Part shown: one piece after another, positions 1-10,094 of the stretch
Numbering within the stretch: the first letter of the stretch is position 1
Layout: each line of letters begins with the position of its first letter
Assembly: GCF_000204055.1 (NCBI RefSeq)
Contig: NW_006768779.1
Location: 150,101 to 185,645, forward strand
Reading direction: 5' to 3'
Length of the DNA: 35,545 nt
DNA from: Melampsora larici-populina 98AG31
Taxonomy: Eukaryota > Basidiomycota > Pucciniomycetes > Pucciniales > Melampsoraceae
Position numbers and translations under genes: made by a program
Notes under the pieces: generated by a model
What the model was told of the DNA's origin: nothing
Seen by the model: only the letters and a program-made list of their open reading frames with translations
The model's database searches: none

Positions 1-641
1 CTAACTACATCTACACGCTACATTTCGGACCCATGGGATCATACAGGTCCTGTATACACCAATAGGTTTGGAAGATTCAAGTACACACAGGTGGTTACGC
101 TCCTCCCAAGGATATTGCTGAGATTGATCGACAAGAGTCCAATCGATCGAGGTGTCAGTCAGGTAAGGATCGTAGATGGATAGCTGGATCAGTCAAGGTG
201 CTACGAAATTATTATGCATGTCAGTCCATGTCATTTACCCGCCTCATCATAGATTAGATAACTTACAAGTTTGAATTCTCTCCCGCATCTTGTCATCTTC
301 ACAGAGGTAACTCATCTGAACCGTATGCTCATACATTTGTTCCTTAGTCGGTTTGTCGTCCAAAGAACTCTCGACAAAGTGCCATGTTCGAATAATGTTC
401 TTCACGTTCGCCGCCATACCGTCACCCCACTGAAATCCTGGAGCACTCAAGATTTTGTCAAGGGCTGCAACAACCGTTTTCTCAGCTTTGCTCGGTTTGA
501 GGAGTAGTTCTGTCAAAGAAGGGTGTAAAGATAGGATCAGCATGGGATTTTGAAACGTAGGAGTTGCATTCTTGGGGAAAATGCAACTAGTACACAGTGA
601 TGAATGAGGATTGAATCAAAAGAAAACTGAGACAGGGATGA

Positions 642-834
642 GGTCGCATCAAATGAAAGGTTGCAACCGTACAATGAAGAGTATGCAAGCCATGTGCATA
701 GTCTAGTCACATCCTGACGTGGTCGCATCTTTTGATTCAATGCGACCACCGGCGATACATCTTATGAGATAAATCAAGGTCCTTCAGACGTTCCCGTTAG
801 TGACCTGGTCGCATTCTTGGCTTGATTGCGACCA
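642..834. repeat. Three GGTCGCAT hairpins in an intronic stretch
   Basis: Inverted arms lie at 642-648/662-668 (second arm one mismatch), 719-728/740-749 (perfect 10 bp) and 806-813/827-834 (perfect 8 bp). All three fall between coding blocks of the minus-strand gene. They share the arm core GGTCGCA/TGCGACC with the hairpins at 2.27-3.56 kb and 6.06-6.30 kb, while the loop sequences differ. Confidence 0.8.
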
Positions 835-2269
835 TGACACAGGAGATGAAAGCTCCACTGGTATATGATCAACTTGGCGAATACTAGCTAAGTCGAGTAG
901 GTTGTGATTGAAACTGAAAAGGAATGAGGAATGAATTAAAAATAAAAAAGACTTACTAGTCAGGTCGAGTTTGGTCCTGTGGAACAAGCTGTCTGCTTTA
1001 GCTGTGAGACCGTATTGAACACTCGCATGAATTTCCTTCTTCGTCATCTTCTTTTTCTTCTGCTTTTAGTCCTTGCCAACATAAACAACTTGACCCTCCT
1101 TAGCTTGTGCCTCCTTCGCTTTCAATGCCTTTTCATTACGCTTGGCAGCTAGCGCGACCGGGTCGTCCTCTTTGTCACTAGTCGTGACCTGCTCGGTACT
1201 CTTGGGTGGGGGAGCCTCACTCTTGCCTTTAACGTTGGCCTTTGACTTGACTCCAATGTCCGCTAGAGCCTCCTAGTTTGATCTCCTTGGCTTCGAGTAA
1301 GAGATACCCAGCGGGATTGATGTCTGTCACTCATAGTATTCCACATACACCATCAGCTAAAGTAAATTGACATTGAATAAGGGAATCAGACTCACCATTT
1401 TCATCCGCATCACTCGACACCGCCTCACGTCGAGCCTTCTTAGAAGGTCCTGGTGCGTGAGAATACTTGGTGAATGCTACATTGCAGGCAAGTTCTCATC
1501 AGCTACATGCATGGTATAGTATCCAGCAGGTCAACTTACTGATTTCCCCAATGGGATTATCTGCAGCCTTCCTCTTAGGCTTCCATTGACGCGCCGGTGC
1601 AATCTCAGGCGCCTTGTAAAGTCGAGGAATCTCATTGAATTGATACGCCTCAATGATCTTGAACTCCGTTTGATTGCCTTCTACAAGTGAGTTCAAATGA
1701 TCCAACCTGGCTCTTGTGGCACGGTTGAATCGAGTCAAGGCTTGCTTCATGTCTTGGATTTGCTGACGTTGAGGGCCTGACTTGCGCGCTCAAGCTTCCA
1801 GCCTAGCTAGGCTCGCGGCAGCATTGTCGTAGAAAGACTTGGCTGGAGGTACATTCTGTCAGCCTCACTACCTCGACCTACATACAATCTCATGGCCAAA
1901 TGCTTACCCAGCTGGTACTCCTCACGAGCCTCATCAATGGCCATCGTGCGCTCGGGGTCATACTGTGAAGAAAGATGGTCAGTTTTGCCTTCCGCTTCAA
2001 ATTGTAATGGAATCGCTTACATCTTCCTCATCGTCCTCAGCCTTCTTCTCCTTGGTTTGACCTTCCTTCACATTGACCGGGTCTTTCGGGGTAAACACAC
2101 CGGCTTCTATCTTATCGTGATCCTGTATGGTGAAGGGAAGGTCATTCATCTTCTGTATACACATGAACATAACTTATCATCACTCACAAGTGCTGTGAGA
2201 GTGACGTCCCCTTCCTCATCAGAGATGTCCATCGAGATTTCCTGCTGTTGGCCATGGTTAGTAAAATAA

Positions 2270-3558
2270 GTCGCATTTGAAAAGGAAATGCGACCACTCA
2301 CTTGACTGCCATGCTTTGCAGGTCCTTGGGTCCGATCCTTGGCTGCTGGTCGTGTCTCTTCGTCATCTAGCACTCCTTCAGGATGGGTTGCCTGCTTGGT
2401 TTGTTTGAGTAACATCAGCTTGCCATGGAACGTAACCCTGATCATACGTCGGAGTACCCACACGACTGGATAACTCCGCCTCAGAGCTAGGAAGCCTTGC
2501 ACTCTTACGCTTCCTACTCATCTCGACCCCAGAATCCTACATATGCAATGTTGTGTCTCAGTGCTTTGATCGCATCTGGGATGTAAATGCGACTTACTTG
2601 GCTCGGTTGATGTTCAGCAGCTGGCTTCTGCTTCCTGGCATCCACCTCAAGGGCCTGATCTTGATCTTTTCGTGAATCGACGACACTGACTGACGCAGCT
2701 CTGCGCATGTAGATGAAGCGTGAGTCCTGAAGAGACAAAAACTCATCAGCTTCCCCAACATTCACCCAACCTTTCATTAATGAAAGACTTACACCTTCTT
2801 CGTCTCCGTCGGCGGACTGTGCACGGGAGTTATCACAGGAAGCCGCCTGTTGCTTGGTTCTCAATGTTAGTCATTCAAGTCGCATTTGTGGGAAAGATGC
2901 GACCGTGCTTCATACTGACCTTGATTTCTTCTACACGCCTGCCTTGAGTAGCCTTCTGATTGGCCCGCTTAGGTGCCTGCGGGATTACAAATCATACTTT
3001 GGTGGGTTGGCTCTCCTGTTTGAATATGGTAAGTCATCCTCAGTCGAGTGCCAGTCGCATTTTTCAATCAAATGCGACCAACCTGCGTAGATGCCATCTG
3101 TACCCCAGCCAAGTTGGTCAACGTCCGCCTGGACTGACCTCGCTGTCCTGCCTGTAAACACGAGTGCCGTCAGCTTTTGTGTATAAATGTAATACAATTC
3201 ATATCAACTTACCATCTTGTTCATTCCCGCTTTGGCCCGCGTCTCCTGAGGTGTGATCCTCGCACCAATACTGTCCTCGTGGACACTTGCTTGACTGGCG
3301 GGTGTTGGGGTGCCTGGTATGTTTTCAGACTCAAAGGTTTTTGTCTACAGAATAGAATCATTAGCTTCAGACGTGCCCAGCCATCTGTCTGGCTCACTTA
3401 CTATCCTGGGAGGAGCAAGATCCTTCGTCAAGTCGGCGGGTGGCCCGCTGCTACTTTGAGACGAGTTACTAGCACGGCTGGTCTGCGAAAGATAAATCAC
3501 ATTGGTTAGTTAAGTACTGCCTGACACTCATTGGTCGCATTGGCAACGTAAATGCGAC
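2270..3558. repeat. Five intron-borne GTCGCAT hairpins
   Basis: The arms are 2270-2278/2286-2294, 2570-2575/2587-2592, 2879-2885/2897-2903, 3054-3062/3070-3078 and 3534-3541/3551-3558. Each lies inside a separate intron of the minus-strand gene, and its first arm begins about 4-16 nt after the 5' splice site (donors at 2301, 2597, 2919, 3082 and 3573). None lies in an exon. Loops differ in sequence and are 7-17 nt long. Confidence 0.85.
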
Positions 3559-3591
3559 GTATCCGTGACTGACCTTGCTGTTCCGTGACAT

Positions 3592-4264
3592 ACTCAAACT
3601 GTCGTCTACTCGTATTGGTGTCGAGAAGTTGGTTTGTGGTTGTTGGAGTGGATGGTGTCAGTTTCTTTCATTATCATGGTCTTAATGATAGAGCACTGGA
3701 CATTACTAACCTGGTTAAGCCTTTGATTGATCAGTTGTTGATCCGAATCTACAGTTTGATCAAAAGGAATGGCCTTTTTAGCTGCTACCGCATATTGCCA
3801 TGGATCAGATAACTCACTTTGTTCAGGTGATCCTGCGATTTCAGCTGGTTTGGTAGTCGAGGTTGAGGTTTCTGTATCTTATAGCTTATGTGTGAATGGG
3901 ATGTGAAGGTGAGGATTTGAGAATTCCTTGATGATGGAATAGGATGATGAGGAGGAAGTTGATGACGGGAATGGATGGATGAAACGTGGAGGGATCCGGT
4001 ATGAAACAAGGAATGGAGTGGAAGGGGATTGGCTCGAGACACAAGCAGGGGTTGGTCCTCCTAGGTTTCATCTTGCAATTGTCATCACGTTACGTTAGTG
4101 GTTAGGTTTTATACTGTTCACACTGTAACCATGTCCTGTAATGCTTACATGTCTTCACTTGTAATATCCCGTAGGTCTATTGCAATTTGCAACACACAAC
4201 ATACACGTGGCTCGAACTCAAAACCTCTCACGTGTCAAAAAAACATGCAGCTCATCTTAACCAC
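3592..4264. other. Upstream region without a supported gene
   Basis: This is the likely 5' flank and promoter of the minus-strand gene starting at 3591. Open frames here (for example 3785-4071 minus) are Pro/Ser/His-rich, start at weak sites and show no splicing or domain support. Confidence 0.4.
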
Positions 4265-5903
4265 CACCCCGGGCAAGGCGGCGACGCTCCATATGTAGCG
4301 TCATGCGGACGCTTCGGACCGGGGCCGCGCTTCACATGGAGCGTCAACAGGTGCCGCACGCCAACTGTCTGAAGCGTCACCGTGCTGCACACCAACCGTT
4401 GGTTACCAATAGCATCATCAGTCGCTGCTTGCCTTTCAAGTTTTATTATTCTTTCATCTCATCGCTCTCTTGTACACATCTTCACCTTTGTGCTGTCATT
4501 TCTCACCATCCCTTTCAGTTGTATTGAGGATCTTTGCCTTATGAAGTCGAGAATGAAAGACTCACAGCACCTGCTTCATGAGATATAGCATATCTTAAAA
4601 CGAATGCACAGTCTTTATAAACTGCCTTTAGAGGCACTGGACCTGATCTAGAATTAAAGAAAAACCACAATCTGATTTAGATCAATTTGTTCCTTCACAA
4701 GAAGAAAGAACAACAATAGCAAAAACAAATGAACGAAAGGATTTAGTTTGTGTTGTACAAAAGAGATGGTGAAGTAAAGACACTAACAAGGTTAAAGACA
4801 CTTGGAGGATCAGACATATGTGAGTATTGGGGATCAGTATCTCAAATGATTTGAAACCCAATTGCTTTGGACCTTCCAAATCGATATGAATGATATCAGC
4901 ATTCAAGCTTTGTCAAGGTCCATCACTCCAGAGATCAAAGCACGGAAGAGAGGCAAAACGGGTTTAGTCAGCTACACTGATTTCTCGAATCCGAAATCAG
5001 ATTGGTAATTGTAAGCTTGGAAAAGAAAAGCACTTTCAGATGGTAAACAGCGGTTTTGCTTTGGTAAGGACAATGAAAAGAAAACCCACAAATGAGTTCA
5101 AACGATTTCGTCTGAATCGTTCTTGTCTGTAGATGCAAGATTTGTAAGAAGAGGTCCAGCTCTAAAATATATCACAACCTCACATGTGATAGTTTCTTTC
5201 AATAAACGATTTGATGATACAATACCAAGAGCGGTCATCTCTTTTGGATGATTGGTTCTTTTCAAGGTTTCTGTATCCTCAAATCTTTCAAAGCGTTCTT
5301 TATAGTATCTCTAGACGTTCACGTTTTTACCCTCAATGACCAACTCTGTCAAAGATTGAATGTGTGCATGTTCTTTAGAGCTCAAGAGGCAAACCTTTGG
5401 ACCCAATGAGTGTAGGAACTTGGTGCAAGTTTGTACAATCATCAACATGTTCCATAAGTTTTATAAAATTCTAACCAACATTTTATCATGAACACTCCCT
5501 TTCAGAAACCTTCCTGCTGGAACTGAATTCACTATGACTGTGATCCAGCTTCTCACTCTGATTCAAAGTACTGCAGTTGAATCCCAAGATTAAGTTTTGG
5601 CCCACCGCACGGTCAAAGTCGACCTGGCATATTGGTCACGCCGTGGCCCAATCAAGGTAGCTATGTAGGGTGCAATTTGAAAAGAAAACATGTAAGAGAA
5701 CTTGAGCAATGAAATGAGAAAAGAAAACCCTTGAGGGAAGGGAGAGCGGTGACTGATGACGCTGCCAAAAGTTGGTGTGCGGCACGATGACACTTCAGAC
5801 ATTTGACATGCGGCACCTGTTGACGCTCCACGTGAAGCGCCGGCCCCGGTCTGAAGCGCCCGCATGACGCTACATGTGGAGCGTCGCCGCCTTGCCCGGG
5901 GTG
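4265..5903. mobile_element. 1.64-kb TIR element of unknown class
   Basis: Two inverted arms of about 170-200 bp, roughly 85-90% alike by eye, begin CACCCCGGGCAAGGCGGCGA. The left arm runs about 4265-4460 and the right arm about 5710-5903. The arms are rich in GCGTC and GCGCTTC motifs. A 3-bp direct repeat CAC (4262-4264 and 5904-5906) abuts both ends and may be a target duplication, but three bases can match by chance. No transposase frame is seen. The interior holds AT-rich DNA with a possible Copia-like remnant. Class is unassigned. Confidence 0.65.
4682..5580 (-). pseudogene. Possible decayed Copia-like integrase remnant
   Basis: Reading the minus strand near 4860-4910 gives a stretch with HIDLEGPK, which resembles the start of a Copia-type integrase core (the family shows H-[SA]-D-x-x-G-P). 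Just upstream, in another frame, a GK-x-T-K-P segment resembles the link after the integrase zinc finger. Stops and frame changes are frequent, and no LTRs or catalytic DDE triad could be placed. This is a weak similarity seen by eye; the stretch may be unrelated DNA. Confidence 0.28.
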
Positions 5904-6060
5904 CACTAGACTATAGAGGCATATGCTCACATATACAGGTAAAGGATATATTGTCTACTGGTGTACTCCTTTGCTTTGTACCAAGTAGTATATCTCTCAT
6001 CTCTGGGGGGACAGTCTATGGGGTATTACGCCTTCCCATGAGTCAAGCGAGACCACAGGG

Positions 6061-6297
6061 GGTCGCATTGGCCACTTCAATGCGACCGTCAGATCTTGTA
6101 TAGGCCTGCATGGTGCCTCACGGTCGCATATGAGTGCTGAATGCGACCGCTGGTCCTTACTCGGCCCCGTGAAGGTAACTCCCTCGCCTCCCTGATGTGT
6201 GCAGGGGTCCCATTTCTTATGATCATTGCGACCGTGAGCTTCACGTAGGCTATGTGGATGCGTCATGGTTGCATTTTTGGGGTTCAATGCGACCATG
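6061..6297. repeat. GGTCGCAT hairpins outside a recognised gene
   Basis: Arms at 6061-6069/6079-6087 (perfect 9 bp), 6121-6129/6141-6149 (perfect 9 bp) and 6264-6275/6286-6297 (12 bp, one mismatch) match the intronic hairpins at 0.6-3.6 kb. A lone half copy (TTGCGACCG) lies at about 6227. No exon could be identified around them. Confidence 0.8.
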
Positions 6298-6359
6298 GGC
6301 TTTCCACCGTATGGTTTTGGAGGGCGTTGGGCGTTGGGCAGGCGGATCATACGGTCCCT

Positions 6360-8520
6360 TTTTTTTGCGGGCCATAAGTGTATGGGCCGTTGTGGTAATC
6401 AAAAGTATTCAAGAGACAAATACACAATTCATTTTTAGTTTCATTTTTTTTATTTTATTCATTTCATTTTATTTTATTTTATTATTTTATCATTTTATTT
6501 CATCATATTTCATTTTATTTTTTTTTATTTTTTATATGTTACATGTTGATTTTTGAGTGTAGGGGGTGTAGTGTAAAATGAAGCCAAAAGTCTAAATTAT
6601 GGGTTTAGAACTTATGTGTAGTTGAGTGATATATGGGTTATGGGGAGTATACAGGTTTCAAGTTGGAATTTCGAAAATTATGGGTTTTATATGGTTTTAT
6701 TAAGGTATACAGAATATTATGGTTTTTTGGGTATGGGTTTGAACAAGGCTGAATTTCGAAAATCCAACAACTCAGACAGATGGTGGTAAACTGGGGTGGT
6801 AAACTGAAAAAGCAAGCAGGGATCACTTTGAAAGATAGACTTATGGGATTATCAAACAACAGCATTGGTAAATTAAACATTACATATGAAAAGGGTGGAT
6901 TTGAAACTCGAAAATCACTTTCAAAATCATAAAAAGTGCTATTTTCAATCATACAACTGTGATTTTGGGGTACCACAGCATCTTATCAGCCTAGAAATAA
7001 GCTGGGGAGGGTTATATGTTCGCATATGAACATGGAAAATCAATTATAAACCATATACAACAACATTAGTGGTAATATCAGGTGGTAAACTGGGTAAATT
7101 CAATTTCGAGTATTTTCACATAAAATCGAATTTCATTTTGAGGGTACAACCAATAGAGTTAGAGTTTAGCTTGGCTGAGCAGAGTTGTAGAGCGGAAGCA
7201 GCCCTTTCGTGCTGTCTATTCAGAATTTTGATACAGTCCCTATTTCTCATTTTCTTTTCAGGCTTCAAGGCTAAATTGGCGAATTTTTTAGTTTTTGTGG
7301 TAAACAGCTCAGTTTTAATGATAAATGTGTGCTTGAAAATTTGTGAATGATACATGTGGGTGCTTTGAAGATGTTTATCAATTTTAATCTGGGGGTTCAT
7401 TGAGAGTTATGCTGTGAAAAAGTTGTATGAGGGTGAATTTCGAGTTTGAGGGGTGTTTTTGTCCTACTTTCTTTTTTTGTGTGTGTTTCAATTTTGATAT
7501 AGTCAAGTGTCTCTTTTCCTCCCCTTTGGGAGCCTTTGAGTTAGGAAAAATAATTACTAGATTTTTAGAATAAGCTGTTATCTTTTATTATTATCATTCA
7601 GGTAAACAACTAATGAAAGTTGGAATTTTATAATAATAAGACCCTTATTCATCTTTTAATTAATTTCTTGTTGAGTTGTAAGCTCATTTGATCATTTGGA
7701 AGGTGCCTGAGTGCGCCTAGATTGTGCTATTTTTGAAGTTATTGTCCTATTTCAGCCTGGTTCTTATTAATCCAAAGACTTGAAGGTCTTAAATTTAATT
7801 CATTGACTAGCCCTATTGGCAGCGGGCGCCGCACAGTCCGCTCTCAAAAGACTATTGCATTAAAACAGACCTGTGCCAAAGATGCACCGCAAAGTGGACC
7901 GTGGTCTCTCGCCACTCTCATCAGTCCAATGCTCACCCTCAGTTAATCTGGTATTTGTCTCAGTTGTACCACAACTCACATACTCATGATTGACAGTATG
8001 CTTGAAAAAGTTGATTTTATTACGCCCAACCAAACACACTATCCCTGACATCTCAGGAATCATGACACACTCAGGCATGTTGCCACTCCCCACGCACCGT
8101 CAAAAACTCCCATATTGAGACACCCAGAATTTATACTCTCTAAGTTGAAACCAAAACCCAACACAATAGAAGGTCACTAAAATCAGAAAAAGAAAACCTT
8201 GCTCATCGATCATGATGCATGCAACCCGGATCCTGCACCCAGCAACCCAAGTCAAACCTGCCACCCTCAAGCTCTAAGGAAGCTGAGAAACCATGAATAC
8301 TGAAGTATCTTTGTTCACTCGCACTTGTAGTCGCAGCCTGTTAGAAATGTTTCACAACGTTAGCAAGGGTACATCAACGCGAGCAGAATCGTGAGCTTTC
8401 TCACCACCAAGTCGTCACTCTCAGAAGATAAAGAAACCTGTAACCATTCAGTTACTCTGATATTCAGGCCTCGTCATTATACCCTAAGAAAATATGCATC
8501 AGACGGTTAGACAAAATTGA
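6360..8520. other. AT-rich intergenic DNA, no gene seen
   Basis: The stretch 6420-6540 is a T-rich low-complexity tract of ATTTTATTTC type. From 6550 to 7560 the DNA is AT-rich, with scattered repeats of GTGGTAAACTG (about 6781, 6795 and 7080) and of AATTTCGA. Open frames here have no recognisable domain and no splice support. The part 7700-8520 is mixed sequence without a supported exon, though it could hold 3' parts of the gene at 8.5-9.2 kb. Confidence 0.5.
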
Positions 8521-9223
8521 CTAAGGATGCCGACACCAAAATTTGCTCACCAAAAGCTCATAGTAACTACATTGATGACTGAAGTGACATGTTATGTTAT
8601 ATTGTTCAAACGACTTGACCGCCGCTGGATCCTTTGTCCTAGAATCGTAAGTCAAGAAGACAATGTGCTTGAAGTTGATGGGCAAAGAAACCACGGTACC
8701 GTCCTCACACTTCAATACCCGGCACCAATAATTAACTGAAATATGATACCCTGTCACCAGAATTCGCATATGCTCGAAGAACTTTGAATGCCACGTGTTG
8801 CATCAAGGCGGAATTGGGGTTGATGCAATCGGCGCCTGAATCGGATTGTGAACCAACGGCGTGGGTGGATTGATCTTTTTGATGCACATTGCTATTAATA
8901 TCGTAATACACTAAACAATCAAACGATAATGCCCGCAACGCTGCCATGCCCGAGATTAGAAATGAGTCGTCCCAGCATCTTGAAAACGTTGAGATCATAA
9001 AAGGCGAAGTTAGACAAATGCATCTGAAGACGCAAGGTATGACGGCGATTGACCATGCCTTCCCAATCAGGCGTAGATTAAGCAGTTGCAATATTAAATC
9101 AGAATCCAGGTAGGGGTGATCAAGGGAGTCTATGACGTTGATAAATCTTCCTGGGCATGAGTCAATCAAGTGTCTTAAAACAATCCCTATAATCTCAATT
9201 GGTAGTAAGGTGATGAGCGACAT
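8521..9223 (-). CDS. Possible F-box-like protein, partial
   Basis: The frame from ATG 9223 begins MSLITLLPIEIIGIVLRHLI, which resembles the start of a fungal F-box-like motif (L-P-x-E-I-...-hydrophobic helix), followed by a Leu-rich region with LILQLLNLRLIGKAW. It stops at 8732. A second frame overlapping it, 8769-8521, encodes a protein-like stretch containing CRVLKCEDGTVVSLPINFKH. The two are probably one gene joined by an unrecognised intron or broken by a frameshift. In F-box proteins this helix binds Skp1 in SCF ubiquitin ligases; that role here is inference from a weak motif. The 3' end is not defined. Confidence 0.4.
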
Positions 9224-10094
9224 GATTAGAACAGCGATCAAGCTAGACAGATAGGTGAGAGCAGTCTAGACTACAGATAGGGACTAACCCTCCTTCCTGA
9301 AGAAATCGATGGCAGTCATCATCCATGATACTGATGATTGGGGAGTGAAGAAGCTGATTGGGGTCCCCAGCCGTATACGATCCTTTTCACACGCAAGAAT
9401 CTGAATCACCACAATATGACATTGACACCCGTTCGTATAGCAAAGTCAGTCATAGCAAACCTAAACAAAATTCATGACCGGAGAGTAAAGCCAAAAACTC
9501 ACCTTGTTGGACATGAGATGCAAGCTCTGGCGTACTGATTCAGCAGTGTCAATTTTCAGAGCGGACAGGCGGCAACACAAACATGGACAATGATCCATCA
9601 GGCCCGACCCGGTCAATTTGAGCATCGGTCTTCTATGTTCGTAGTACACATCGATGGACTGAGGATATGTGTTCACCAGTCCGTGTGGATCTGGTTAACA
9701 GCATCACAGCCGTGTCTGCGCGCAGAGCGTTCGAAATGAGTTGCCGGCTTGAGCTGTGGTAAGGCAAGTTGATAGCATACTTAATCAATGTTGAACCGGT
9801 CGTAAACCTCCCTCACATTACAGAAACCTGCCTACGCCGCCCATCTCATCAAGGACCGCAAATAAGTGTGTGACAAGGTGTCGATGTATCAAGACCAATA
9901 ACAACAGCATTGGAATCTGACATATGAAACGGGATGCCCTGATGAACTTTATAAGTCAAAATGTTGAATCTTGATCATGGTGATCAAGTCACGATAACAT
10001 AGTCTATAACATAATTTGAACAAAGAAAACAATGAAAGAAAAGTCCGCCCATATGCCACCACGTAAAAGACAAATTACAAATCTGATGAGACTA
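9224..10094. other. Spacer between F-box-like fragment and Helitron gene
   Basis: There is no supported gene. A minus-strand frame at 9461-9676 contains HCPCLCCRLSALKID and reaches a consensus donor (GTGAGT) after its last Asn-Lys codons at about 9500, so it could be an upstream exon of the gene at 8.5-9.2 kb. The 3' end of the Helitron should lie in this interval, but I could not place a CTRR end with a preceding hairpin. Confidence 0.3.

Larger units (their letters stand above)
247..3591 (-). pseudogene. Multi-exon gene, charged protein of unknown function, 3' half degraded
   Basis: I do not recognise the product. From ATG 3591 the exons 3574-3591, 3402-3482, 3213-3344, 3083-3151, 2920-2976, 2793-2852, 2598-2726, 2462-2536, 2302-2394, 2188-2244 and 2021-2152 join in phase across near-consensus introns and give a Ser/Lys/Glu-rich, low-complexity protein. 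Downstream exons (1908-1962, 1540-1855, 1396-1476, from 1323, then 247-543) remain protein-like, ending in a segment with FQWGDGMAANVKN. There the frame fails: a phase mismatch around 1855-1908, TGA at 1790-1792, a frame change near 1270 and TAA at 1066-1068. Unseen introns could explain some of these. Five introns of the 5' half and the intronic stretch 544-960 carry GGTCGCAT hairpins. No signal peptide or catalytic motif is visible. Real exon structure is well supported; identity and function are unknown. Confidence 0.6.

Noticed and set aside
3785..4071. Two overlapping Pro/His-rich minus-strand frames
   Set aside because: Low-complexity composition, no splice or domain support.
5590..5930. 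Overlapping minus-strand frames of about 90 aa
   Set aside because: They lie in the right inverted repeat of the 4.3-5.9 kb element and have matching shadows in the left repeat; no coding support.
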